A stretch of DNA of 64,000 nucleotides from positions 4,389,168 through 4,453,167 of the forward strand of contig NZ_CP009528.1 of NCBI RefSeq assembly GCF_000970025.1. The letters are read 5' to 3'. Under the pieces are notes generated by a model that saw only the letters and a list, made by a program, of their open reading frames with translations, had not been told where the DNA came from and ran no database searches. Positions 18,002 through 27,156 of the stretch are shown piece after piece; within the stretch, counting starts at the first letter, position 1, and each line of letters starts with the position of its first letter. A program made the position numbers and the translations under genes. The DNA comes from Methanosarcina barkeri MS. Lineage in GTDB: Archaea > Halobacteriota > Methanosarcinia > Methanosarcinales > Methanosarcinaceae.

Positions 18002-19015
18002 ATGAAATACCCTTTCGTTTCAGTAGTAGTAGGTATTCGTAATGAAGAAAAATTTATTGAAGAATGTATTGAGTCACTTCTTAATCTAGATTACCAAAAA
18101 GATTCCTACGAGATTATTATCGTTGATGGCATGTCCACTGACAAAACGCGAGATATTGTACAAAAATATCCTGTCAAACTTCTTTTGAACAAAAAAAAGA
18201 ATGTTGCTGCGGCAAGAAACCTTGGTGTGGAGAATGCCAGGGGAGAGCTTGTCGCGTTTACTGACGGAGACTGTAAGGTAGATCCTCAGTGGTTGAAAAC
18301 TCTTGTCCATGAAATGCAAGCTTCTCCAGATGATGTTGTGTGTTTTGGAGGCCCTAACCTAATCTTTGACACTGATCCTGTATTTGGCAGGGTGGTGGGA
18401 TATGCTCAGGAATCTTTCTTGGGGTCTGGAGGTTCGGCTCAGTCCAAAAACTCCACAAAAAAGCATTATGTCATCTCTCTTCCGAACTGCAATGCAATGT
18501 ACAAGAAAGCTGCAATTAAGGAAGTTGGAGGTTTTGATGAGCGGTTTGTGGTGGGTCAGGACGGAGACCTGAACTACAGAATCGGTAAGAAGGGTAACAA
18601 ATTTTTGTATATCCCGAATGCACAGGTCCTGCACCATAGAAGAGGAACTCCAAAGTCCTTTTCCGTAAGGATGTTTAAGTACGGTATGTGGATGGCAGAA
18701 CTATTCAAGAAGCATGGAGAATTTGTCCGTTGGTATGCTTTTTTGCCTTCGATTGCCGTCTTGTCGGCAGTCATTTTGCTTATCGCGTCTATCAAATATT
18801 CCACTCCAGGCCTGCTTCTTCTTGCACTCGTGACCGTGTACTTTATTCTTGTCTTTATTACCTCAATCCAGGTTACCTATAAAATGAAATCAAAATACGG
18901 TCTTTTTGCCCTTTTTATTATTCCTGTGCAACACGTTGCTTATGGGCTAGGATTTTTGTACAGCTTTACAAATTCTCCTTTGATCTCAAAAGTCCGTTCC
19001 TGTTCAGATATCTAA
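18002..19015 (+). CDS. GT2 glycosyltransferase (ExoA/succinoglycan type)
   Basis: A 337-aa membrane-associated transferase. Motifs are VSVVVGIRNEEKFIEECI, IIIVDGMSTDKT, VAAARNLGVENARGELVAFTDGDCKVDP (DGD is the metal-binding triad) and NCNAMYKKAAIKEVGGFDE followed by GQDGDLNYRI, the acceptor-site ED/D-type motif. Three hydrophobic segments lie in the last 100 residues (FLPSIAVLSAVILLIAS, TPGLLLLALVTVYFILVF, YGLFALFIIPVQHVAYGLG). It lies 22 bases behind the preceding GT2 gene, so the two likely form an operon building a surface glycan. Confidence 0.92.
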   Translation: MKYPFVSVVVGIRNEEKFIEECIESLLNLDYQKDSYEIIIVDGMSTDKTRDIVQKYPVKLLLNKKKNVAAARNLGVENARGELVAFTDGDCKVDPQWLKTLVHEMQASPDDVVCFGGPNLIFDTDPVFGRVVGYAQESFLGSGGSAQSKNSTKKHYVISLPNCNAMYKKAAIKEVGGFDERFVVGQDGDLNYRIGKKGNKFLYIPNAQVLHHRRGTPKSFSVRMFKYGMWMAELFKKHGEFVRWYAFLPSIAVLSAVILLIASIKYSTPGLLLLALVTVYFILVFITSIQVTYKMKSKYGLFALFIIPVQHVAYGLGFLYSFTNSPLISKVRSCSDI

Positions 19016-19200
19016 TAATCACAAACTATGTCATTTGTTTAAAAAGAAACCGAAACACTTGAATACATGGGAAGCTTTTCAGGGCAAAATCTTCTTAATC
19101 AATAAAGCCCTGATGAACTCTCACTGATTTTCAAACACAGAAGTTTGGATGCCGGGTTTGTTAAATTTATTATATGATTGCTTAAGGTCATGGAGATAGT

Positions 19201-21189
19201 ATGTTCGGATTAAGTAAAGAAGCAGGACACGGATTAGATAATGACCGTCTAATGAGGTTAATTTCTTTTCTGTTTCCGTTAGCTATAATCTTCGCAGTAA
19301 TATTCACTTTCTTATGGATGTTTGCAACCGGAAAGTTCGGTTATGCACTTCGGGGACTATTTACAGGAATACCTGCAGTACTTTCCTGTCTTTTCATACT
19401 GTTCATTTACAAAAAAGATGTAAGTTTGCACGATATAGATATCTTTTCATCATTGAGTACAAAATCCCTTACGTACCTTTTCGGGATATTTTATATTGGG
19501 TCCCTAGTTGTACTTTTGCTGTCTCCGGGAAGCAGACCTCTGTACTATTTCCTCTTTATTTTAGGACTTTATCTGTCTGTATTCTTCCAAATTTTCTCTA
19601 AAGACGTAAACCCTTCCCTGATTCTAGCGGAATCTGTCTTAATCGCGGGTAATTTAATTTTCAGTGTGACTTTAAATTATGATTTTTATGTCGGTACCAC
19701 AGACATTCTGCCCCATATATTTATTTCGGAAGTTACCGCACTGACCGGAAAAATAATTCCGACTTCCTTAAGTGATTATGCTTATTTTCCTCTTTATCAT
19801 GTGTTTATTGCAGAAGCTTCTGAAATCTTGAAAATAAGCGTAAAGAATTCACTTTTTCTGGTAACTGCGCCTGTCTATGTAATAACCATAATTTTCCTTT
19901 ATTACCTTTTTAATTACATAACAAACAACAGGCAGATCTCACTCCTCTCATGCTTACTCTTTTCCGTAAGTTCGACCGTACTCTATTATGGTACAAATGT
20001 AATCACCCGCACAATGGCATTCATAATGTTCGTTGTATTATTGTACCTGATTTATAGTGTCAATTTCAAAAATGATAAACTATCCTTAAAAACCCTCTCA
20101 GTAATTGTTGCAGTTTTTTTAACTTTAGTTCACAATGTATCCCTTCCACAGCTCGTTCTATTACTGATAATTCTTCTTGCATCGGAATATGTGATAGGGA
20201 ATAACAACTATATCAGTAAACCCTTCTTTATACTGCTTAACGTCATTTTTGCCGCTTACTGGTTCTTCGTCGCATACGTGTTTGTACAGAGGAGCCTGGC
20301 TCCCCGTTTGCAGAGCCAATTTTTGGATTCTATAGTTCTAACTACCGGAGGTTCAGAAGTTCTTCAGGAAAGCTTGACTGATTTAGCAGGACTTCTGGAT
20401 AAATCAGTATTTTTATTTTTTGCATTGATAGGAATAGGTTTTCTCCTGAAAAATTACAAGAAAAATTATGCTGCCGTATTAGGGTTATTTGCTCTGTTAA
20501 CTCTTATATTTTATATCCCCAATCCCCTCAATACTATCTGGCAATTCAAAGTCCTCTTCAGAGTTGATCGGTTTATGCTTTTCGTCAGTCCCTTTATGGC
20601 CTTTGTAATGGGATACGGATTGTATATATTCTGGAATTATATGACTAAGTATTCGTCTAAGAAATCGAACTCTGCTCTCTTAGTGATCTTATTGTTCTCT
20701 ATTTTTGTTTTAGTCTCCTCGGTCTACAGTATTTCAGATTCGGGCTGTCTTGGTCAAGAAGCAAAACACGAGTACTTTACTTCCGAAGAGTTAAGCGGCT
20801 TTAATCATATTTTCAAGTATGTTCCTGTCAATTCCTCAACTAAGTCGGTATACACCGATTATTACGCTTCAAGGTTCTTTTATGTCCCGCTGATTCCTTC
20901 AAAATCTGCGGAATTGAATATCTCATCTTATGATAATTACAGAATCGGTAATGTAAATAAACTCCCTGAATACAAAGGTTATATAGTTCTCAGAACCGGA
21001 GAGTTTCTCAGGAGTGGACTATACTTTGGAAGTGAGGAAAGCACCTTGAAAGATACTGCTAACTATTTCTATCAGGGACTGCCCAAAAACGAGCTTGAGC
21101 TAGAAAGTACCCTCAAAGGTCTTGACAAAATATATTCAAATCCATCGACAGACATTTATATTCCACATCAGGGATTAAATAGCCCCTGA
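19201..21189 (+). CDS. Large polytopic membrane protein, possibly a GT-C type glycosyltransferase or polymerase
   Basis: A 662-aa protein with about 13 hydrophobic segments in residues 20-510 and a soluble C-terminal domain of about 150 residues (from SISDSGCLGQEAKHEYFTSEE). An ATG with GGAG six to nine bases upstream fixes the start. A first-loop motif, YVGTTDILPHIFISEVTALTG, has acidic and His residues in the place where GT-C enzymes carry theirs. This and the overall layout suggest a lipid-linked-sugar transferase or polymerase, but no diagnostic motif confirms it. It follows two GT2 genes on the same strand with a 185-base gap. Confidence 0.7.
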   Translation: MFGLSKEAGHGLDNDRLMRLISFLFPLAIIFAVIFTFLWMFATGKFGYALRGLFTGIPAVLSCLFILFIYKKDVSLHDIDIFSSLSTKSLTYLFGIFYIGSLVVLLLSPGSRPLYYFLFILGLYLSVFFQIFSKDVNPSLILAESVLIAGNLIFSVTLNYDFYVGTTDILPHIFISEVTALTGKIIPTSLSDYAYFPLYHVFIAEASEILKISVKNSLFLVTAPVYVITIIFLYYLFNYITNNRQISLLSCLLFSVSSTVLYYGTNVITRTMAFIMFVVLLYLIYSVNFKNDKLSLKTLSVIVAVFLTLVHNVSLPQLVLLLIILLASEYVIGNNNYISKPFFILLNVIFAAYWFFVAYVFVQRSLAPRLQSQFLDSIVLTTGGSEVLQESLTDLAGLLDKSVFLFFALIGIGFLLKNYKKNYAAVLGLFALLTLIFYIPNPLNTIWQFKVLFRVDRFMLFVSPFMAFVMGYGLYIFWNYMTKYSSKKSNSALLVILLFSIFVLVSSVYSISDSGCLGQEAKHEYFTSEELSGFNHIFKYVPVNSSTKSVYTDYYASRFFYVPLIPSKSAELNISSYDNYRIGNVNKLPEYKGYIVLRTGEFLRSGLYFGSEESTLKDTANYFYQGLPKNELELESTLKGLDKIYSNPSTDIYIPHQGLNSP

Positions 21190-21384
21190 AATTTATTTTT
21201 AGGAAATTTATATTTAAAGATGACTTTTTGTCCGGTACTCATTTTACTTCTAGATGAAATGATGCAGCAGGCATGTACATAAGTAAAAGCTTTTACGAGT
21301 TTATCTGCTATTCTGTGGATTTGACGGTCTGTGATTTACAGCAGGGATAAGAAATTAAAAAAGTAAGCTTAAGGGGACTCGGAC

Positions 21385-22590
21385 TTATTTCGAAGCGTTC
21401 TCTAAAAGCTCTGAGTATATATCCACAGTCTTTTTTGCATGAGCTTCCCAGGTCAGTCCTCTCTGAATTATGCTTTTACGCCCGAGCTTCCCCATGTTTT
21501 CTCTCTGGCTTTTATTCTCAAGCAGTTTATTAATTTTTCTGGATAATTCTCCAGGATTTTTTGCTGGTACTAGATACCCTGTTTCCCCATCAACCATAAG
21601 TTCAGGTATCCCACCAACATCGGTTGCTACAACCGGGACCTCACAGGCAAGGGCTTCGAGTATTACATTTGGTCTACCTTCAGAAAGAGACGGCAATACG
21701 AGGATATCCGAAGCTGAGATCCAGAGTGGGATGTCCTCATGGTTTACAGGTCCAGTGAATCTAATGTGATCTACAATTTTTAGCTCTTGTGCTCTTTTTT
21801 CCAGACCTTTTCTCAGGCCATCGTCCCTGCCTACCATAAAAAGATCGGTGTTCGTGTCCACAAAATCCCTTGCAGCTTCAATCAGGTAGTCCACACCTTT
21901 TATTTTTCTAAGGGCTCCAACAAATAGGACGATATTCTTATCTTGCGGCAAGTTTAATAGATTCCTTGCATGTGCTTTTCCTGCAGGTTTGAACTTTACG
22001 GTGTCAACACCATTTGGAACCACATGGACCTTCTCTTCGTTTATTCCCAGATTTACGATGTGGAGCTTGAGATCCTCGCTGACAGAAAGAATCCTATCTG
22101 CAAAATTCATTGCCTCTATAATCTGCTTTGATGTATAGGAACCTTCATAAGCGACTTTTCTTTCAATTGTCCCAAGTGCACTTATTACGAGAGGAACTCT
22201 CCATTTCTTCGCAAGTTTCATCATCCCATATCCATCAGGATATGAAAAGTGTGCGTGGATCAGGTCTGGCTCTGGCTTTATATTTTTGATTGCGTATTTG
22301 AAAATGAAGTGAGAGTACGAAAACCCTGTTACAGGATAAAAATATTTTTTGGGGACAGCATATATATAACGTGGATAGTGAAGGTCGTATTTTTCGGTAT
22401 GCTCAATCCGCGGCAGTTTAAAAAAGTTATGATATGGAAGTGCGGAAAAGGGAAAGACGAAGGGTTTTGGAGAGATAACAGTAACATCTACGCCCTGGTT
22501 CGCAATTGAGTCTATACTCTGTTTTATGAATGTCCCAAGTTGAGGGTAATACCTGTTAGGAAATTCCTGACATGCTTCCAGTACTTTCAT
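21385..22590 (-). CDS. GT4 family glycosyltransferase
   Basis: A 401-aa GT-B fold enzyme. N-terminal domain: EFPNRYYPQLGTFIKQSI and PDLIHAHFSYPDGYGMMKLAKKW. C-terminal nucleotide-sugar domain: VVPNGVDTVKF, VLFVGALRKIKGVDYLI, IRFTGPVNHEDIPLWISASDILVLPSLSEGRPNVILEALA (the E-x7-E motif) and VVATDVGGIPELM. Retaining enzymes of this group use UDP- or GDP-activated sugars in the cytoplasm. It faces the opposite way from its neighbours and is separated from the next gene by a divergent promoter region of 200 bases. Confidence 0.93.
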   Translation of the reverse strand: MKVLEACQEFPNRYYPQLGTFIKQSIDSIANQGVDVTVISPKPFVFPFSALPYHNFFKLPRIEHTEKYDLHYPRYIYAVPKKYFYPVTGFSYSHFIFKYAIKNIKPEPDLIHAHFSYPDGYGMMKLAKKWRVPLVISALGTIERKVAYEGSYTSKQIIEAMNFADRILSVSEDLKLHIVNLGINEEKVHVVPNGVDTVKFKPAGKAHARNLLNLPQDKNIVLFVGALRKIKGVDYLIEAARDFVDTNTDLFMVGRDDGLRKGLEKRAQELKIVDHIRFTGPVNHEDIPLWISASDILVLPSLSEGRPNVILEALACEVPVVATDVGGIPELMVDGETGYLVPAKNPGELSRKINKLLENKSQRENMGKLGRKSIIQRGLTWEAHAKKTVDIYSELLENASK

Positions 22591-22792
22591 AATCTTTTGC
22601 TCGTTTTCACTTCGGATGCATCAAAAGCAGACAGAGGAGAGAATTAATCCTATAAATACTTCTCTGCAAAATGTATTAAATTCTTGTCCATGGATTTTAT
22701 ACTAAACCCTCGTCCTTAAACTGGAAAAAATAATAAAAAAAGCTATGGGATAAACTAATTAACTACCTTTCCCATTCTGGTAACCAGCTACT

Positions 22793-23977
22793 ATGTTTAA
22801 AAAAGTAAATAATATTTTCCTGGTTTATTACGGTTCTTTCAATGCTAAATCAGGTTCGAATATCCACATTCTTGAACTTCTAAGAAATTTAAAAAAATAT
22901 ACTGATATAGTCCTGTTTGCACCCGGACAGAAGAGTGTAGACCGTACTCTTCCAGGGATAAAATGCGTGCCTGTAATAGACAATAAATATCTTGTACAGC
23001 CCTCTTACGAATTCATGCTTTCCTTTTACCTTCTTTATTCTTGTATAAGAAATCGGCCTGACGTGCTCTATCTTCGCCAGAATTCTTTTCCGTTCTTTCC
23101 CATATTTCTATGCAAAATTTTAAAAATTCCTTCAATAGTAGAAGTCAATGGGATAGTTATGGATGAGTTAAAAGTCGATCCAAATTCACAGTCTTTTGCG
23201 TATAGAGTTTTCTCTCATCTTGCACTCCGGTCTGAGAACTTTAATTACAAGCATTGCGACAGAATTGTTTCTGTCACGGATAAGCTCAGGGATGAACTCG
23301 TGAGACTATACTCTGTTCCTGAGAGTAAAATCTATGTTATTAACAATGGGGCAAATACCGATGTATTCAAGCCCCTTGGTTTAGAACAGACAAGAAAAAA
23401 ACTGCGGCTTGAAAACTCAAAAAAGTACGTATGCTTTGTAGGGAATCTTGCAGCCTGGCAAGGAGTTGAATTTCTCATCCATGCTTCTCCTTTAATTCTG
23501 GAGAAATGTCCTGATACTCATTTCCTTATTGTCGGGGACGGAGTTATGAAGGATAAATTGATGGAAATAGCTTCCAAGTTAGAGCTTTCGGATAAATTTA
23601 CTTTCACCGGAAGAATCCCCTACGAACAAGTTCCTCTCTACATTAACGCGGCCGATGTTTGCGTTGCTCCTTTCATCAATGAAAGAAACTCAAAAATAGG
23701 ACTTTCAGCGTTGAAAACTTATGAGTACCTTGCCTGTGGGAAGCCGATTGTGGCAAGTGGTATTTCAGGAGTCAAAGATTTAATTGAAGCCTCAGATGGC
23801 GGAATTTCCGTAACTCCAGAAGATCCTGAACAACTTGCTACTGCTGTAGTCAGATTACTTCTCGATGAAAATACCCGAGCTCTTATGGGAGAGAAAGGCC
23901 GAAGATATGTCGTTGAGAATCACAGCTGGGATGGAGTTGCAAGAAAGATACTGGACATATGCAACGATATCATTTAA
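22793..23977 (+). CDS. GT4 family glycosyltransferase
   Basis: A 394-aa GT-B enzyme. Motifs: YYGSFNAKSGSNIHILELLRNL (acceptor domain), VINNGANTDVFKPLG, YVCFVGNLAAWQGVEFLI, FTGRIPYEQVPLYINAADVCVAPF, GLSALKTYEYLACGKPIVAS (E-x7-E region) and ENHSWDGVARKI at the C-terminus. It has little similarity to the divergent GT4 at 21385 outside the core. A decayed copy of its last 30 codons lies at 26159-26249, behind the beta-helix gene. Confidence 0.93.
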   Translation: MFKKVNNIFLVYYGSFNAKSGSNIHILELLRNLKKYTDIVLFAPGQKSVDRTLPGIKCVPVIDNKYLVQPSYEFMLSFYLLYSCIRNRPDVLYLRQNSFPFFPIFLCKILKIPSIVEVNGIVMDELKVDPNSQSFAYRVFSHLALRSENFNYKHCDRIVSVTDKLRDELVRLYSVPESKIYVINNGANTDVFKPLGLEQTRKKLRLENSKKYVCFVGNLAAWQGVEFLIHASPLILEKCPDTHFLIVGDGVMKDKLMEIASKLELSDKFTFTGRIPYEQVPLYINAADVCVAPFINERNSKIGLSALKTYEYLACGKPIVASGISGVKDLIEASDGGISVTPEDPEQLATAVVRLLLDENTRALMGEKGRRYVVENHSWDGVARKILDICNDII

Positions 23978-24581
23978 TTAACTTTAATAACTTATAAAAA
24001 AAGTCTACAGTTTTATTCATGGCTGCATTTCATAACACAAACGCGGCTGAGAAAGTACTTATTAAATCTTACAGTATTTTCCGGCTTGAGTAGACTACCA
24101 ATCTACAATCCTTTAATTCATATAACCATTTTTTTGCAAAATTTTGTCAAAATGTGTGTAATAACTCATAAATTAATAAATTTTTTTAGTAGATACTGCC
24201 AAATTTCGTGACTGTGTATAATGTTACTACACAAATATCTATATAACAGAAATAATTATAAATTTTGTTTTGATTAATACTAAATGATTTCGATGTTAAA
24301 ACAAGGATTAGGAATCTTTTTATTGATAAGTTGTCTTATCCTTGAAGACGTTATTATATATTTACTCTTTACGCTTTCAGAAATTAATTTGGGTATATAA
24401 AGCCTCCAAATTCTTAAAGAATCTAATATTTGCAATATCTTGCCCAATATATCCGAAAATATGTATAAATTTATTCAAATTATTAGCAAATTAATATAAA
24501 TTTTTAAGAGGTGTGGATACGTCACTGCACAAATATTTAATTATCAAAAATGTTAATAAATTTCATTCTGATCACCTTCAG
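23978..24581. other. AT-rich intergenic region with signal-peptide remnant
   Basis: Contains the decayed N-terminal copy of the downstream beta-helix gene (listed separately) and a TATA-like tatgtataaattt (about 24460-24472) that may drive that gene. No other gene. Confidence 0.5.
24284..24360 (+). pseudogene. Remnant of a duplicated signal-peptide region of the beta-helix protein
   Basis: From the ATG at 24284 the frame reads MISMLKQGLGIFLLISCLIL, against MISMLKRELGILLLVGCLIL at 24582 in the complete gene. Similarity ends about 25 codons in, where the frame drifts into EDVII and AT-rich sequence. The nucleotide match is also clear, so this is a partial duplication that has decayed. Confidence 0.8.
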
Positions 24582-26078
24582 ATGATATCAATGTTAAAAC
24601 GAGAATTGGGAATCCTTTTATTGGTAGGTTGCCTTATTCTTGCAAGCGTTCCTACCGCTTTATGCCGAAGTCCTGCACCAACTGTTTATGTTGCAGGGGA
24701 CGGCAGTGGAGATTTTAACTGCGATGGAAAAGATGATCATGTACAGATAAATCAGGCTCTTAAGTTTGTGGCCGATAACTCGGGATATACCACTGTCCAC
24801 CTTAAAGGTCCTTTTACGTATGTTATTAACGATACTCTCCTCATCGGCAGCAATACTATTCTTGAAGGGGATTCAAATGCTGTTCTCAAACTTGCTAATA
24901 ATGCAGGCTGGGTTGTAATGAAACCCTTGATCAAGCAGATGAGCAATTCCGGGAATAATAATATTGTAATAAGAGGATTTGAAGTTAATGTGAACCATGA
25001 CGGTAACCCTTATCTCGCAGATGGTAAAACCTTGCTTGCTAAGGGCAAAGGATACTATAATGTGATGTACTTCACTGACTGCAAGAACGTAACTGTATGC
25101 AATATGTATATGCACGATGGTCATGGAGATGGGCTGAGGATAAAATATGGTGAGAACATCAAGTTTTACAACAATACGATCTATAAGCTCGGGCACGACG
25201 GTCTGTATGCGATTCAGTGTCAGAATGTAGAGGCCTGGGGTAATACAATAACCTGCAGGACTAATAGTGGTCTTAGAATCTGGAACTCGAACCATGTAAA
25301 ATTCCATGATAATTTAATCGATTCTTTCTATCACTGGAGCGCAGGTGGCCCGGGCATTCAGATCGAAAAGTCTACAGGTACTATGGATGATATTGATATC
25401 TACAATAATAGAGTCAATAACACCTATGGTCCTGGAATCTGGCTTTTCAACTATGATACCTCTACTACCAAGGACGAGGGAAAAAATGTCCACATTTATC
25501 ATAATGTCTTCTACAGCACAGGCACTAATCCTAGCATTACATGGGTTGGGGGTATCTTGGGAAGTGGATTCCATGATACACTTATAGAAAATAATGTCTT
25601 TGACAGTGCATATAATGTTGCCATTGTCAGCATGAGTCCCGATGGTTTTTTCTCAGATTATACGTCAAAATACACAACAATTGTCCGCAACAATATAATT
25701 GTAAATACCCAGAAGCGTACAAAAAGCCCAAGCGAAACAGGATACGGAATTGCCAATTACCTCCCCGAAACACATTCCTTTGAGATTGCATATAATTGCC
25801 TTTACAACAACGCAGCGGGTAACTATAAAAACTGCATCTCGAAAGCCGATATCCACATAAGACCATTATTTGTAGACCAGGAAAACCATGATTACCACCT
25901 TCAATCAAGAGGTGGAACTTGGAACGGGAAAACCTGGGTTAAATACAAAGTGAGTTCTCCATGTATCGATTCCGGATATCCATCCTCTGACTATTCCAAT
26001 GAACCTGAGGATAATGGAAACAGGATCAACATCGGAAGGTATGGGAACACAATCTATGCATCGAAATCAAAGCACTGA
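24582..26078 (+). CDS. Secreted right-handed beta-helix (NosD/pectate-lyase-like) protein
   Basis: About 498 aa. The ATG at 24582 gives MISMLKRELGILLLVGCLILASVPTALC, a signal peptide ending in a possible lipobox-like Cys. The GTG at 24513 would put 23 polar residues before it. The mature part begins TVYVAGDGSGDFNCDGKDDHVQINQAL, the usual entry of Asp-rich beta-helix folds. It continues through repeats of the pattern xxNxxIxxNxIxx (NVTVCNMYMHDGHGDGLRI, NIKFYNNTIYKLGHDGLYAI, VKFHDNLIDSFYH), typical of PbH1 coils. Relatives bind or cleave polysaccharides at the cell surface. A glycan-modifying role fits its position after GT genes, but no catalytic triad is certain. Confidence 0.85.
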   Translation: MISMLKRELGILLLVGCLILASVPTALCRSPAPTVYVAGDGSGDFNCDGKDDHVQINQALKFVADNSGYTTVHLKGPFTYVINDTLLIGSNTILEGDSNAVLKLANNAGWVVMKPLIKQMSNSGNNNIVIRGFEVNVNHDGNPYLADGKTLLAKGKGYYNVMYFTDCKNVTVCNMYMHDGHGDGLRIKYGENIKFYNNTIYKLGHDGLYAIQCQNVEAWGNTITCRTNSGLRIWNSNHVKFHDNLIDSFYHWSAGGPGIQIEKSTGTMDDIDIYNNRVNNTYGPGIWLFNYDTSTTKDEGKNVHIYHNVFYSTGTNPSITWVGGILGSGFHDTLIENNVFDSAYNVAIVSMSPDGFFSDYTSKYTTIVRNNIIVNTQKRTKSPSETGYGIANYLPETHSFEIAYNCLYNNAAGNYKNCISKADIHIRPLFVDQENHDYHLQSRGGTWNGKTWVKYKVSSPCIDSGYPSSDYSNEPEDNGNRINIGRYGNTIYASKSKH

Positions 26079-26158
26079 TGCATCGGTATATTTATCGTTT
26101 CTATTATCACAAGTCCAGGTAGAGGTTTCGTTAATAAATTAGCATTGGAAGTGCCTTA

Positions 26159-26249
26159 GCCGTTATGGAAAAATTAGATACATCGTTGAGAATCATAGCC
26201 GGGAGGGAATCAAAAAAGATTATGTATAAATTTAACGATATCATTTGAT
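26159..26249 (+). pseudogene. Decayed 3' end of a GT4 glycosyltransferase gene
   Basis: The stretch cgttgagaatcatagccggg and the final aacgatatcattt match the last codons of the intact GT4 gene (23911-23977: ENHSWDG...NDII). Here the frame reads ENHSREGIKKD and is then interrupted by stops. It is a leftover of an ancient duplication. Confidence 0.75.
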
Positions 26250-26488
26250 AGTGTTCTTTAATGATAGTGGTACATATTGTCTCAGTGGCACATATTGTCT
26301 CAAAACGACATTCAATTCTATAATTGGGATAATTTATTGGTGATAAGGGTAAAAACCTGCATATATTTTGGATGATTTCCGTCTGAATTAAATCAAAAAT
26401 GCCCCTCCCAATTATAGAAATTGTTAGAGTTTTGAGACCCACTGCAAATTTATATAAAGCTATTTTTAACTTCCGTTTTTGTCCAGAA

Positions 26489-26554
26489 TCTTGTATCCTC
26501 TTCATATTGAATGGAAACCTCTCAATTTTCACTCAATATGAAGAGGATACAAGA
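26489..26554. repeat. Perfect 22-bp inverted repeat with 22-base spacer
   Basis: Bases 26489-26510 are exactly complementary to 26533-26554. Both arms, read outward, begin with ATGAAGAGGATACAAGA, so each could encode MKRIQ. Transcribed, this would form a very stable hairpin. It may be an IS or gene-duplication scar, or a cruciform site. It is not followed by a T-run on either strand. Confidence 0.9.
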
Positions 26555-26702
26555 ATTTGAATCATTTGAAAAATTCGTTTTACAACAAGAGACCCCATGG
26601 AACTTTGAAACTTGAACAATTAGAATCACCACAAGATGCATTCTGGAGTAGATTACCAATTGAGGCAAAATTCAGAATTGGAATAAGATTACTTGGGTTG
26701 TG
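26538..26702 (+). pseudogene. Degenerate reading frame of unknown origin
   Basis: From the ATG in the right arm of the inverted repeat the frame reads MKRIQEFESFEKFVLQQETP and stops soon after. A second frame continues with LEQLESPQDAFWSRLPIEAK and stops at 26702. The composition looks like former protein-coding sequence with a frameshift. I do not recognise the family; a transposase remnant is possible. Confidence 0.4.
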
Positions 26703-27156
26703 AGAAAATGGACAAAAGCAAAAAAGTTTCAAAGCGAAATAATTTCAAGATAAAACACATTAGATAATTATAGTATTCATTTATATAGCTAAAATTAAAT
26801 AATTAGCTTAGGGTTCCAGTAATCATGTACTCATTATCAGCATATGTTCAATTCATATTACCTTAATCCAGTTCATATCAGTAGACTTATTCAGTCAATT
26901 AGACTTATTCAGTCAATATTAGTATCTCTATTCAATGAAACCAGTAAGACATTCCGGGCCTTTTCTCAGAAATGCCAATTTATTTGAAAGCAGGATACTA
27001 TGGACTGACCCATTTATAGATCATTTCATAGATCATTTCATAGATCGTTTCCAAGATGAAATTTTTGCCCCACAAACAAGGGAAAATATTCAGGCTCAGA
27101 TTGTCAGTTAATAAAGAATTGCATGCCAAATATTTAATAGGGGATTTTAACCAGCC

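Larger units (their letters stand above)
26079..27156. other. 1-kb intergenic region with gene remnants and a long inverted repeat
   Basis: Holds a GT4 3'-end remnant (26159-26249), a perfect 22-bp inverted repeat (26489-26554), a degenerate reading frame (26538-26702) and short direct repeats (agacttattcagtcaat at about 26883 and 26901; agatcatttcat units near 27018-27045). A TATA-like aaatatttaata at about 27128-27139 lies in front of moaA. Confidence 0.6.

Noticed and set aside
26131-26532. 133-codon minus-strand frame starting in the inverted repeat
   Set aside because: Composition looks random and it covers the decayed GT4 remnant on the other strand.
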